From JBMDXB01 sp048594975 (GTDB taxonomy: Bacteria; Acidobacteriota; Vicinamibacteria; Vicinamibacterales; 2-12-FULL-66-21), in the NCBI GenBank assembly GCA_048594975.1, contig JBMDXQ010000145.1, forward strand, positions 62,001 through 126,000: a stretch of 64,000 nucleotides of DNA. The letters run 5' to 3'. Position numbers and translations under genes: made by a program. Below, piece after piece: positions 1 to 9,728 of the stretch. The notes below the pieces were generated by a model that ran no database searches, had not been told where the DNA came from, and saw only the letters and a list, made by a program, of their open reading frames with translations. Positions within the stretch are counted from its first letter, which is position 1. The number at the start of each line of letters is the position of its first letter.

Positions 1-174
1 CACCGCGAGTTCGCGATTCACCGGCGAAACCCGACGATATAGCTCTTGGAGGCACGGATGGTTCGCGGCAGGCCCGTCCGCGTTGTTCGGGTGCGCGTGG
101 GGCCCACATCGTCCTGGGCGCCGGGGCCCCATCCCCGGCGCTGCCGCGTCGCGCGCCGCGGCGGCTGAAGGCTG

Positions 175-333
175 CCACGCGCACTGAGAGAGGGCGGCTG
201 GAGGACCAAACTACCCGGGCGCTGAATACACCCGGACGTCCTCCGAGCGGAGCGAGGCGGCACGCGCGAAGCGCGCCCGCGAGCGCGGCCAGCGTGAAAC
301 GCGTGGGGCTCGGGCCCCACGCGCACTGAGAGA
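175..333. repeat. 17-bp direct repeat, two copies
   Basis: The word CCACGCGCACTGAGAGA occurs at 175-191 and again at 317-333, 142 bp apart. Both copies lie in non-coding DNA upstream of the FAD oxidoreductase gene. The second copy overlaps the right arm of the hairpin at 300-323. This looks like a dispersed intergenic repeat family; the function is unknown. Confidence 0.6.
300..323. repeat. Perfect 10-bp inverted repeat (hairpin)
   Basis: CGCGTGGGGC (300-309) and GCCCCACGCG (314-323) are exact reverse complements around a 4-base loop. No T-tract follows, so it is not a classical terminator. It sits about 30 bases upstream of the GTG start at 355, and could be a leader hairpin or a REP-like element. 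Confidence 0.6.
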
Positions 334-354
334 AGACGAGGGAGCCTGAAAGCC

Positions 355-1950
355 GTGCAGAGATGCCGAGTCGTCCTGCCCCTGATCATGTTGGCGACAT
401 GGACGGGCAGCGACGAACCGCTCACGCAACCACCCCCCGCGCGCACCTGGGACCTCGTCGTCTACGGGGGCACCGCGGGCGGCGTGATCACCGCCGTCGC
501 GGCGGCCCGCGAGGGCCTGCGGGTAGCGCTCCTCGAGCCGCGTGATCACCTGGGCGGCATGGTGTCCGGCGGCCTCGGCTGGACGGACCACGGCCGTCAG
601 CAGGTCATCGGCGGCTACTCGCGGGAGTTCTTCGAGCGCGTCGGCCGGAAGTACGGCAAGCCGATCGAGTGGCACCTCGAGCCGCACGTGGCCGAGGAGG
701 TCTTCCGCGAGCTGGTGAAGGAGGCCGGCGTCGAAATCTTCTTCCGGCATCGGCTCCGTGAGCGGGTGGGCGTCGAGAAGAGCGGCGCGCGGGTCACGGC
801 GATCACGATGGAGAACGGCGCCCGCCTGGGCGCGCGCATCTTCGCCGACGCGAGCTACGAAGGCGACCTCATGGCGCAGGCCGGCGTGTCCTACTCGTGG
901 GGCCGGGAAGGCGCGCCGGAGTACGGTGAATCGCTGGCCGGCGTTCGCGATCGGACGCCGAAGCACCAGTTCACCGTTCGCGTCCGGCCGTTCGACGACG
1001 CCGGCCGGTTGCTCCCCGAGATCTCGCCGGAGCAAAAGGCGGCGGCCGGCTCGGCCGATCGGAAGGTGCAGGCGTACAACTTCCGCGTCTGCATGACGCG
1101 CGTCACCGCGAACCGCGTTCCCTTCCCGCGACCGGCGGGGTACGTCCCGGCGCGCTACGCGCTGCTCGCGCGAATGCTCGCCGCGATGGACCGGGAGAAG
1201 CAGGCGAAGGGCGAAACGTGGTCCAGCGTGGACGTGATGAAGCCGGACCCGCTCCCGAACGGCAAGACCGACACCAACAACAACGGCGCCTTCTCGACCG
1301 ACTACATCGGCGGCAACTACGGATACGCGGAGGGGAGCTATGCGACGCGCGCCCGGATCTGGCAGGCGCACGTCGACTACGTGCAGGGCTTCCTCTACTT
1401 CCTGCAGCACGACCCGCAGGTGCCACAAGGCCTGCACGACGACGTCGCGTCCTGGGGACTGTGCCGGGACGAGTTCACCGACACCCGCAACTGGCCGCAC
1501 CAGCTGTACGTGCGGGAAGCGCGCCGATTGATCGGCGAGCACGTGATGTCACAGAAGGACATCCAGCTGGAGCTCACGAAGCCGGATGCGATCGGGATGG
1601 GCTCCTACAACAGCGACTCGCACAACGTGCAACGGATCGTGAACGACGAGGGGTTCGTCGAGAACGAGGGAGACATGCAGGTGCCGGTCACGCCCTACCA
1701 GATCCCCTATCGCGTGATGCTGCCGAAGCGGGCCGAGGCGACCAACCTGCTGGTGCCGGTGTGCTTCTCGGCGACGCACGTCGCCTACTCGACGCTGCGG
1801 ATGGAACCGCAGTACATGATCATCGGCCACGCTGCGGGTGTCGCCGCAGCGATCGCCGCCAGGAGGAACACGGCGCTGCAGGATGTGGAGACCGCCGCGC
1901 TGGCCGCGAGGCTGCGCGCGCAGCGGGCGGTGTTCGAGTACAAGCCCTGA
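355..1950 (+). CDS. Secreted or membrane-associated FAD-dependent oxidoreductase
   Basis: 531 residues. A short hydrophobic N-terminus (about residues 1-20) could be a signal peptide. It is followed by a Rossmann dinucleotide-binding segment (VVYGGTAGGVITAVAAAREG, about residues 36-55) and the GGMVSGGLGWTDHG stretch typical of the FAD_oxidored family. That family includes uncharacterised oxidoreductases often linked to carbohydrate breakdown in soil bacteria. The C-terminal half keeps the flavin-contacting region that ends in a GHAAGVAAAIAA-like helix, so the protein looks complete. The GTG start was chosen because it precedes the hydrophobic leader and has GAGGGAG about 10 bases upstream. 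The substrate cannot be told from sequence. The neighbouring minus-strand gene is a sugar-isomerase-like protein, which fits a role in sugar metabolism, but this is only inference. Confidence 0.85.
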   Translation: MQRCRVVLPLIMLATWTGSDEPLTQPPPARTWDLVVYGGTAGGVITAVAAAREGLRVALLEPRDHLGGMVSGGLGWTDHGRQQVIGGYSREFFERVGRKYGKPIEWHLEPHVAEEVFRELVKEAGVEIFFRHRLRERVGVEKSGARVTAITMENGARLGARIFADASYEGDLMAQAGVSYSWGREGAPEYGESLAGVRDRTPKHQFTVRVRPFDDAGRLLPEISPEQKAAAGSADRKVQAYNFRVCMTRVTANRVPFPRPAGYVPARYALLARMLAAMDREKQAKGETWSSVDVMKPDPLPNGKTDTNNNGAFSTDYIGGNYGYAEGSYATRARIWQAHVDYVQGFLYFLQHDPQVPQGLHDDVASWGLCRDEFTDTRNWPHQLYVREARRLIGEHVMSQKDIQLELTKPDAIGMGSYNSDSHNVQRIVNDEGFVENEGDMQVPVTPYQIPYRVMLPKRAEATNLLVPVCFSATHVAYSTLRMEPQYMIIGHAAGVAAAIAARRNTALQDVETAALAARLRAQRAVFEYKP

Positions 1951-2066
1951 ACCCCACGACGTCGGTCAACGCCGTGAAGGAACGCTGCGTCTAACGCGGG
2001 CACGGGGGTCGTGGGCGATCTGGTCGAGGACGGCCACACCGCGTCCCCCTCGCCCTCCGTGTACAC

Positions 2067-2348
2067 GTGCGACGCGGCGGGCGCGTGGCCGGATCCCGAT
2101 TACGTCGCGCGCACCTCAGACGCCGCCGCGTTCGCGCGGACCTCCGGCGCCTGGTGCGCGAGCTCGATTCGACCCGCGCGATCTTCGGGCTGCGGCCGCT
2201 TTGGGACGTGCTGGACGGCGCGCTCGACCGACCACGCTTCGCGCAGCCGCTCGGCATCGACGCCGCGGGCGCGGCGGTGCCCTCGGTGCACGCGCCGTTC
2301 GCGATCACCAAACTAGCCCCGGAGGGCACCGAACGACACTTGTGTTGA
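2067..2348 (+). pseudogene. Possible decayed gene remnant, unrecognised
   Basis: The second half of this frame (from about 2145) reads like real protein: a stretch containing LRRLVRELDSTRAIFGL, then VLDGALDRPRF and PFAITKLAPEG, ending at a stop at 2348. The first half of the frame is Arg-rich and looks like a shadow. The +1 neighbouring frame around 2062-2110 (TCDAAGAWPDPDYVARTSD) looks more protein-like, which suggests a frameshift near 2110-2145. I do not recognise the family. It may simply be chance in GC-rich DNA. Confidence 0.25.
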
Positions 2349-2351
2349 CGT

Positions 2352-2416
2352 GTAGCGCAGCCCTTCATTCAGGGTTGCCCACGCGCCGTGACAGCAGGCC
2401 TGAAGGCCTGCACTAC
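2352..2416. repeat. Palindromic intergenic repeat unit (REP/MITE-like)
   Basis: The outer arms GTAGCGCAGCCCTTCA (2352-2367) and TGAAGGCCTGCACTAC (2401-2416) are inverted repeats matching at 14 of 16 positions. The right end also contains a perfect 8-bp hairpin (GCAGGCCT at 2394-2401, AGGCCTGC at 2404-2411). This architecture is typical of small dispersed palindromic elements. No transposase is present. Confidence 0.65.
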
Positions 2417-2452
2417 GAGCGGCGCGCGGCGTCAACGCAAGTGCTGCCGTGA

Positions 2453-3442
2453 TTAGCCGAACGCCTCGCGCAGCACCTTGAGGCTCCTTGGTACGGCCGT
2501 CGACGGGTCCTCTTTGCCCTCCATCTCCAGCGACACCCATCCCTTGAAGTTCGCTTTGCGGAGAATGCCGGCGATGCGCGGGTAGTCGAGATCCAGCGTG
2601 TACCACTCGCCGCCGCCGTAATAGGTCTTCGCCTGCACGATGGAGGCGTACGGCGCGAGCTTCTCGATTTCCGGGTACGGGTCGCCCGGGAAGTTGCCGG
2701 TGTCGAGGTTGATGCCGAGCCACGGAGCGTTGATCGTCTTGTAGATCCGCAGCAGGTTCTCCGTCTTCGTCGTCAGGCCCCAGTGGTTCTCGAGCGCGAG
2801 CAGGACGCCGGCCTTCTCCGCGGCCGGCAGGCACGCCTGGATGCCCTCGATGCACCACGTGAACGCGTCCTCGTCCGTGTAGCCCGTGATCGGGGGCTCG
2901 TCGCCTTTGACCTTCATCAGGTCGTCGAACGAGCGGATCGTGTTCCAGCGGCCCGAGTTGAGCCGGATGCTGGGAATGCCCAGCCGCTCTGCCAGCTCGA
3001 TGCAGCGGAGGGTGTGCATCACCGCCTGGTCGCGTTCCTCCGCCTTCTCCGAGATGAAGTCCTGGTGGATCGACAGCATCGGCAGGGCGAGGCCGTTGCG
3101 GAACGCCGCCTGTTTCAGCAGGTTGACGTACGCCGGCGACTCGTCGCCCATCTGGCGGTGGAGGATCTCGACGCCGTCGAACCCGAGCCGCGCCGCATCG
3201 TCGATGACTTTCTCCACCGGATAGCGCGGCTCGCGGAAGTGCCAGTAGGAGTACGTCGAGACGGCGATGCGGATCGGTGAGGGGTTGGGCTGCGCGGTGC
3301 CGGCTGACGGCGTCTGCCCGCGAGAGGCGGCCGCGGTGTTTTCGGCAGCCGCAGCGGGTCGGCATGGTGCAAGGGCGACGGCACCTGCCGCGGCCCGGAG
3401 CGTCCCGAGCGCCGAACGGCGCGTGATCGTTCGTGGAGCCAT
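2453..3442 (-). CDS. Tat-exported sugar phosphate isomerase/epimerase (AP endonuclease 2 TIM barrel)
   Basis: 329 residues. The N-terminus carries a twin-arginine signal (ITRRSALGTLRAAAG followed by an Ala-rich segment), so the protein is probably exported folded. The rest is a TIM barrel of the xylose-isomerase-like/AP-endonuclease-2 family. Recognisable strand ends include IAVSTYSY, GFDGVEILH, LPMLSIHQDF, IRLNSG, LLALENHWG, GINLDTGNF and VQAKTYY; the Glu, His and Asp residues there are the usual metal ligands. The family acts on sugar or polyol derivatives; the exact substrate is unknown. The ATG at 3442 was chosen because it directly precedes the RR motif; the open frame continues upstream without protein-like sequence. 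A TATACT box lies 9 bases upstream, so the mRNA may be nearly leaderless. Confidence 0.85.
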   Translation of the reverse strand: MAPRTITRRSALGTLRAAAGAVALAPCRPAAAAENTAAASRGQTPSAGTAQPNPSPIRIAVSTYSYWHFREPRYPVEKVIDDAARLGFDGVEILHRQMGDESPAYVNLLKQAAFRNGLALPMLSIHQDFISEKAEERDQAVMHTLRCIELAERLGIPSIRLNSGRWNTIRSFDDLMKVKGDEPPITGYTDEDAFTWCIEGIQACLPAAEKAGVLLALENHWGLTTKTENLLRIYKTINAPWLGINLDTGNFPGDPYPEIEKLAPYASIVQAKTYYGGGEWYTLDLDYPRIAGILRKANFKGWVSLEMEGKEDPSTAVPRSLKVLREAFG

Positions 3443-3607
3443 GGGTGGCGGAGTATACCGCGAGCCCGTGACGGAAACGCGGCAGGGGGCGTCGCTGATC
3501 CGCAGTGCCTCACGCGGAGCGACGATTTCTCGGGCGATTTCGGCTGCAGAGACTGGATCGGCTCTTGCTCCGGCAGCACCCTGTTCCCCGGGCAGTGAGC
3601 CGTCCTG

Positions 3608-4138
3608 ATGCACGCGAACCGCCGCCCTCATCTGCCTCTCGTCATGCTCTGCCTCCTGCTGTCCGGCGCCGGACCGGCCGCCAATGAAGCCAACGAAATG
3701 GTGAACGCCGCGGCCGTGATGCCCTCGAGTATCCAGGTCGAGTCGCTGCTGCGGTCTACCACCGCGCGCATGCTCGAGAAGTCGCCGACGTTCAAGCGGC
3801 AGTGCGATCGCATCGGCGCGTCGGGGACGCTGGTCGTCAAGGTCCGCGTAGTTCCCGCGGCCAAGAACAGCTTCACGCGCGCGACCACCACGTTCCGCCG
3901 CTACTCCTCGGGCCTCACCATCGCCGACGTCGAGATCCCGGCCGCCTCGCCGGTAGTCGAGCTGCTCGCGCACGAGTTCGAGCACATCGCGGAGTACGTC
4001 GAAGGCGTCAACCTCAAGACGCTCGCCCGCGAGGACCCGGCGGAGGTCTACCAGATGCGCGACGGGTCGTTCGAGACGAACCGCGCCGTCGAGGCGGGCC
4101 GTGCAGCGGCGAGGGAGATGGACCTGCACACCCACTGA
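3608..4138 (+). CDS. Secreted protein with HEFEH metal-binding motif, unknown function
   Basis: 176 residues with an N-terminal signal peptide (hydrophobic segment LPLVMLCLLLSGAGPAA). The mature part contains LLAHEFEHIAEYVEG near residue 120, an HExxH motif of the kind that binds zinc in metallopeptidases. No other peptidase signature is evident, and the protein is short for a protease. It could be a small metallopeptidase-like or metal-binding periplasmic protein. The ATG start is the first in frame and immediately precedes the signal peptide. It is followed by the Ser/Thr kinase gene after a 172-base gap. Confidence 0.65.
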   Translation: MHANRRPHLPLVMLCLLLSGAGPAANEANEMVNAAAVMPSSIQVESLLRSTTARMLEKSPTFKRQCDRIGASGTLVVKVRVVPAAKNSFTRATTTFRRYSSGLTIADVEIPAASPVVELLAHEFEHIAEYVEGVNLKTLAREDPAEVYQMRDGSFETNRAVEAGRAAAREMDLHTH

Positions 4139-4294
4139 CGCCGTCGTGCCGGCGCCGATCGATCGTCCCGGCTGCCGGTCGTCGCCCGGTCACGCCGATC
4201 CCACCTCGGGCCTTTCCCGCCGGACTCCCGCACGCACAGCACAGGCAGGGAACGCGAACCTGCCCGCTACCGCTCGCCGACGGCGCGCGGATAG

Positions 4295-4300
4295 TACAAT
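4295..4300 (+). promoter_or_regulatory. Candidate -10 box (TACAAT) for the Ser/Thr kinase gene
   Basis: TACAAT sits 10 bases upstream of the GTG start at 4311, inside otherwise GC-rich DNA. No good -35 hexamer is seen at the usual distance. If it is used, the transcript would have a leader of only a few bases. Confidence 0.4.
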
Positions 4301-4310
4301 TGCCGCCGCG

Positions 4311-6548
<2,238 letters not shown>

Positions 6549-6591
6549 GGCACACTCGGCGTTCCGCTGTGTTCGGGACAATCCCGGATCC

Positions 6592-7017
6592 CTAATCCGA
6601 GAACGCGGCGATCAAAATCAGGATCGTGCCGAGCGCTGCCGCCGCGCCTGCGGCCGCACCGATCCCGATCGCCTTGCCGACGCTGTTCGGGGACTCGGGG
6701 GTCACGGCGAGCACTTCCGACAGCGGGATCTCCACCGGCAGCTCCGGCACGCGCGTGCGCCGCTGCACCACGATGGCGGTGTCGCTCGCCTTCATCAGCG
6801 TGCCCTTGACCACCTCGCCGGCCGCGCGGTCGACACGGACCTTCGTGCCGGCCGCCAGCCGCTGCACGTATTCCGCCAGGATGGCCTGGTCCGCGGCCGA
6901 TCGGGACGGCGCGGCGGCCTGCGCCGGCGTTGCCGCGGCGACGCGGGGCCCCGGAGCGGTCGCGCAGCCGCTGCTGAGCGCGGTACACAACACCAGCACG
7001 ATGGCGTGTCTCGTCAT
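6592..7017 (-). CDS. Small lipoprotein, unknown function
   Basis: 141 residues. The N-terminus has a signal peptide ending in a lipobox (LSSGC, Cys18), so it is probably lipid-anchored. The middle (about residues 58-105) reads G-x-K-V-R-V followed by repeated beta-strand patterns and may form a small SH3- or LSM-like beta fold. The C-terminus is a Gly/Ala-rich hydrophobic segment that could insert in a membrane. It lies 23 bases downstream of the barrel protein gene on the same strand, so the two are probably cotranscribed. A weak hairpin (6574-6586) lies in the short convergent gap after the kinase gene. Confidence 0.7.
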   Translation of the reverse strand: MTRHAIVLVLCTALSSGCATAPGPRVAAATPAQAAAPSRSAADQAILAEYVQRLAAGTKVRVDRAAGEVVKGTLMKASDTAIVVQRRTRVPELPVEIPLSEVLAVTPESPNSVGKAIGIGAAAGAAAALGTILILIAAFSD

Positions 7018-7040
7018 AGATCCCTCGCAGGAACCAGCGC

Positions 7041-7712
7041 TCAGAAGTCCATCCCGAACCCGAACCGCAGGAGTGCCTCGTCGACCCCACCCTTGAAGGT
7101 GAGCCGCAGATCGCTGCGGAAGAACGCGCGCTGCGTCATATACGCCTTGAACCCTGCGGCGGCAAACGGCCGGACGATCGACTCCTGATCGGGTGCGATC
7201 GTGCGCGCCGGAAGGACCTCGCGCGGGGTCCGCGTCACCTCGTCCCAGATGATTGTGGGATCCCGCTGCTCACGCGTGGTCTCCCACGTCAGGTCGATCC
7301 CGGCCGCGACGTGCGGGTGGAACCACGCATTGCGGAACGCCTGGTAGTGCTGCGCGAGCGTCAGCCTGCGCGTGTCGAAGAGCAGCCGTGACGTCGTATA
7401 GGTGACCTGCCGGTCGACGACGACCCGGGTCGTCGCATAGATGTCCCCGCCTGTCGTCGCCCCGAAGTCGAGCTCGGTCTTGTGATGGTCGGTCCAGTAC
7501 CAGCCGACCCCCAGGCCGCCGTAAAGGCTGCTGTTGTACCAGTCGTTGTAGGACTCCCGGCTGGCGTCGCTCTTGTTGGCGTTGAACCAGCCGAGCGTGC
7601 CGGTCACGTCCCACCGCGCGATCGGAGAGGGCGGAACCGGCGTCTGCGCGTCGACCCGCGTCGAGCCGGCAATCACCAGCAGCGCAGCACCCAGGACGCG
7701 GAGTGCCTTCAT
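7041..7712 (-). CDS. Outer-membrane beta-barrel-like protein
   Basis: 223 residues with a signal peptide (ALRVLGAALLVIAGSTRVDA, cleavage after about residue 22). The mature part shows alternating strand patterns (WDVTGTLGWFNAN, YGGLGVGWYWTDHHKTELDFG) and ends in a Phe (GFGMDF), as is usual for outer-membrane barrels. This resembles small porin-like or OmpW-like barrels, but no family is certain. It appears to be the first gene of a two-gene unit with the lipoprotein at 6592-7017. Confidence 0.7.
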   Translation of the reverse strand: MKALRVLGAALLVIAGSTRVDAQTPVPPSPIARWDVTGTLGWFNANKSDASRESYNDWYNSSLYGGLGVGWYWTDHHKTELDFGATTGGDIYATTRVVVDRQVTYTTSRLLFDTRRLTLAQHYQAFRNAWFHPHVAAGIDLTWETTREQRDPTIIWDEVTRTPREVLPARTIAPDQESIVRPFAAAGFKAYMTQRAFFRSDLRLTFKGGVDEALLRFGFGMDF

Positions 7713-7776
7713 GCCCCGTATTGCGTGCGGGCACGCAGGATCGGCTCACCGCTTGAGCGGGCGCCCGGCAGCGAGC

Positions 7777-8922
7777 CTACAGCCCCCGGATCCGCGCGGC
7801 CGCCTCCCTGAGCGTCTCGTCCTTTTTCGCGAAGCAGAACCGGACGACGCGCGGCGCCGGCGACCTGTGCAGGAACGGCGACGTGGGGATGGACGCGACG
7901 CCGTGCTCCCGGGTCATCCGCACGCAGAACGCGGAGTCGTCTTCGTCGGAGATGGCCGAGTAGTCCATCAGCTGGAAGTAGCTGCCGCGGCACGGTAGCG
8001 GCCGGAACCGCGACCCCGCCATGAGCTGCAGGAAGAGATCGCGCTTGGCCTGGTAGAACGCCGCCAGCCCGTCCAGGCCGCGCCGTGTCGCCAGGAAGTC
8101 GGCGATGGCGTGCTGGACGGGCGTGTTGGTCGCAAACGTGACGAACTGGTGCACCTTGCGGAACTCCGCGGTCAGCGGCGCAGGCGCGACCGCGTAGCCC
8201 ACTTTCCACCCGGTGGTGTGGTAGGTCTTGCCGAACGATCCGACGATGACGCTGCGTACGGCCAGCGCGTCGTGCCGCGCCATGCTCTCGTGGCGCGCGC
8301 CGTCGAACACGATGTGCTCGTAGACCTCGTCGCTGACGATCAGGATGCCCGTCCCGTCGACGGTGCGCGCGAGCTCTGCGACGTCCGCTGGCGCGAGCAC
8401 CGAGCCGGTCGGATTGTGCGGCGAGTTGAGGACGATCAGGCGGGTTCGCGGCGTCACCGCGTGACGGACCGCATCCCAGTCGATGGCGTACTCGGGCGGC
8501 CCCATCGATACGACTACGGGCACGCCGCCGCTCAGCTCGATCGCCGGTATGTAGGAGTCGTAGCACGGCTCAAGGACGATCGCCTCGTCGCCGGGTCGGA
8601 CCGACGCAGCGATCGCATCGAAGAGCGCCTCGGTGGCGCCCGAGGTGACGGTGACCTCGGCGTCCGGATCGTAGCGGCGGCCGTAATAGTGCTCGAATTT
8701 GGCGGCGATCGCCTCGCGCAGCGGCAGGACGCCCTGCATCGGCGCGTACTGGTTGCGGCCGGCGCGCATGTGCCGGGCCACCGTCTCGACGAGGTCCGGG
8801 TCGCAGTCGAAGTCGGGAAAGCCCTGCGACAGGTTGATCGCGCCGAGCTCCGCCGCCATTCGCGACATCACCGTGAAGATCGTCGTCCCGACCGACGGCA
8901 GCTTGGAATCAATGTGAATCAT
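7777..8922 (-). CDS. Pyridoxal-phosphate aminotransferase, class I/II (methionine or kynurenine type)
   Basis: 381 residues, the full length for a fold-type I aminotransferase. Visible landmarks are the N-terminal INLSQGFPDFDCDP, typical of the YbdL/kynurenine aminotransferase branch; NSPHNPTG (Asn170-Pro171); the cofactor-contacting Asp198 in VSDEVYEH; and the Schiff-base lysine Lys232 in SFGKTYHTTGWKVG. Family members transaminate methionine, glutamine or aromatic amino acids. The gene start overlaps the end of the asparaginase gene by 14 bases, which suggests translational coupling and a shared role in amino-acid nitrogen metabolism. Confidence 0.92.
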   Translation of the reverse strand: MIHIDSKLPSVGTTIFTVMSRMAAELGAINLSQGFPDFDCDPDLVETVARHMRAGRNQYAPMQGVLPLREAIAAKFEHYYGRRYDPDAEVTVTSGATEALFDAIAASVRPGDEAIVLEPCYDSYIPAIELSGGVPVVVSMGPPEYAIDWDAVRHAVTPRTRLIVLNSPHNPTGSVLAPADVAELARTVDGTGILIVSDEVYEHIVFDGARHESMARHDALAVRSVIVGSFGKTYHTTGWKVGYAVAPAPLTAEFRKVHQFVTFATNTPVQHAIADFLATRRGLDGLAAFYQAKRDLFLQLMAGSRFRPLPCRGSYFQLMDYSAISDEDDSAFCVRMTREHGVASIPTSPFLHRSPAPRVVRFCFAKKDETLREAAARIRGL

Positions 8923-9427
8923 GGTGATCGACCGCTCGGGCCGATTCCTCGAATACCCCCGTGACCGTGTTCTTCCGCACCGCGTGCCAGGGGAAGTGCT
9001 TTCCGTTCATCGCGATGTAGACGCCGGGCGGAAGGACCTGGACGAACGAGAGCGCGCTTCCGAGGTTGAACAGGCCGTCCGAGCTGCCGAACGCGTACGG
9101 CACCATGGCGCCGGTGAGCACGATCGTCTTGCCTGCCAGCGCGGCGGTGGCCAGCGCGCGGGCGGTTTCGACCATCGTGTCGGTGCCGTGGGTGACGACG
9201 ATGGCCGGCTCGCCGGCGGCGCGGCACCGCTGGACGATCCGCTGCCGTCCCTCGTCGTTCAGGTCCAGGCTGTCCACCATCATCGCGGTCTCGATGGTGA
9301 CGTCGAGGCGGCATCGGCCGCGGCGCAGCATCTCGTCGACGTGGGACTGCCGGAAAAAGAGGCGGCCGTTGAGCTCGTCGTACTCCTTGTCGAAGGTGCC
9401 GCCGGTCACGATGATCCGGATCGCCAT
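8909..9427 (-). CDS. Single-domain asparaginase-family protein
   Basis: 172 residues covering only the N-terminal half of a type I/II L-asparaginase. The catalytic pieces are present: TGGTF with Thr11 and HGTDTM with Thr82-Asp83. The C-terminal domain of classical 330-residue enzymes is absent, and the reading frame ends cleanly. Single-domain versions of this family are known, so this is probably natural rather than a truncation. The ATG at 9427 immediately precedes the first beta strand (MAIRIIVTGG). It is upstream of, and overlaps, the aminotransferase gene. Asparaginase activity itself is an inference. Confidence 0.85.
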   Translation of the reverse strand: MAIRIIVTGGTFDKEYDELNGRLFFRQSHVDEMLRRGRCRLDVTIETAMMVDSLDLNDEGRQRIVQRCRAAGEPAIVVTHGTDTMVETARALATAALAGKTIVLTGAMVPYAFGSSDGLFNLGSALSFVQVLPPGVYIAMNGKHFPWHAVRKNTVTGVFEESARAVDHHDSH

Positions 9428-9591
9428 GGCTGACAATTCTGTTGCCGTGCCGCCGATTCTGTGCGGCCCCCATTCTAGTGCCGCCGCCAGGCGCCTCCTC
9501 GAAAACGGCCTAAGTGGCCGCCGCGGCGCGGGTTGCCGGCCGCGTCGGTCGGCGGGCACCGCCATTGCCTGACGGCTCGCAGGAGGTACCC

Positions 9592-9681
9592 ATGGTATTG
9601 GTGGCGGTGACCGTTGTGTTCGCGGTCGTGGCGTTCGTGTTCGTTCAGCGTCGGCGCGCGCGGAAGAAGGCGACGGCCTAG
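9592..9681 (+). CDS. Small single-pass membrane protein (29 residues)
   Basis: A 29-codon frame starts at the ATG at 9592 and stops at TAG 9679-9681. A perfect AGGAGG (9581-9586) lies 5 bases ahead of the start, the strongest Shine-Dalgarno signal noticed in the window. The peptide is one hydrophobic stretch (MVLVAVTVVFAVVAFVFV) followed by a strongly basic tail (QRRRARKKATA), the usual inner-membrane anchor with cytoplasmic positive charges. It stands alone between the asparaginase gene and the convergent M1 peptidase. The function is unknown. Confidence 0.6.
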   Translation: MVLVAVTVVFAVVAFVFVQRRRARKKATA

Positions 9682-9728
9682 GCCCGAGTTCGCCGGGAGC
9701 CGACGCTGGCGCCCGGCGCGGCGCACGC

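Larger units (their letters stand above)
1..354. other. Intergenic region with palindromic repeats
   Basis: No convincing gene is visible in this stretch. It is built largely of short GC-rich palindromic or repeated words, including a 17-bp direct repeat and a 10-bp perfect hairpin, which are listed separately. A GAGGGAG-like ribosome binding site lies just ahead of the GTG start of the next gene. A 36-codon Arg-rich frame at 58-168 was considered and rejected. Confidence 0.5.
1951..2452. other. Gene-poor gap with gene remnant and palindromic element
   Basis: About 500 bases without a convincing intact gene. The first part holds coding-like sequence spread over two frames, annotated as a possible remnant at 2067-2348. 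The second part holds a palindromic intergenic repeat at 2352-2416. The flanking genes converge here, and no clear terminator with a T-tract is seen. Confidence 0.5.

Noticed and set aside
58..168. 36-codon frame with a GGAGG ahead of its ATG
   Set aside because: The peptide is mostly Arg/Pro/Gly with no hydrophobic or domain pattern, and it runs through the palindromic repeat region; it looks like chance in GC-rich DNA.
211..1542. Long minus-strand open frame opposite the FAD oxidoreductase
   Set aside because: It is a shadow of the real gene: composition is Arg/Ala/Val-rich with no motif, whereas the plus frame has a clear Rossmann fold.
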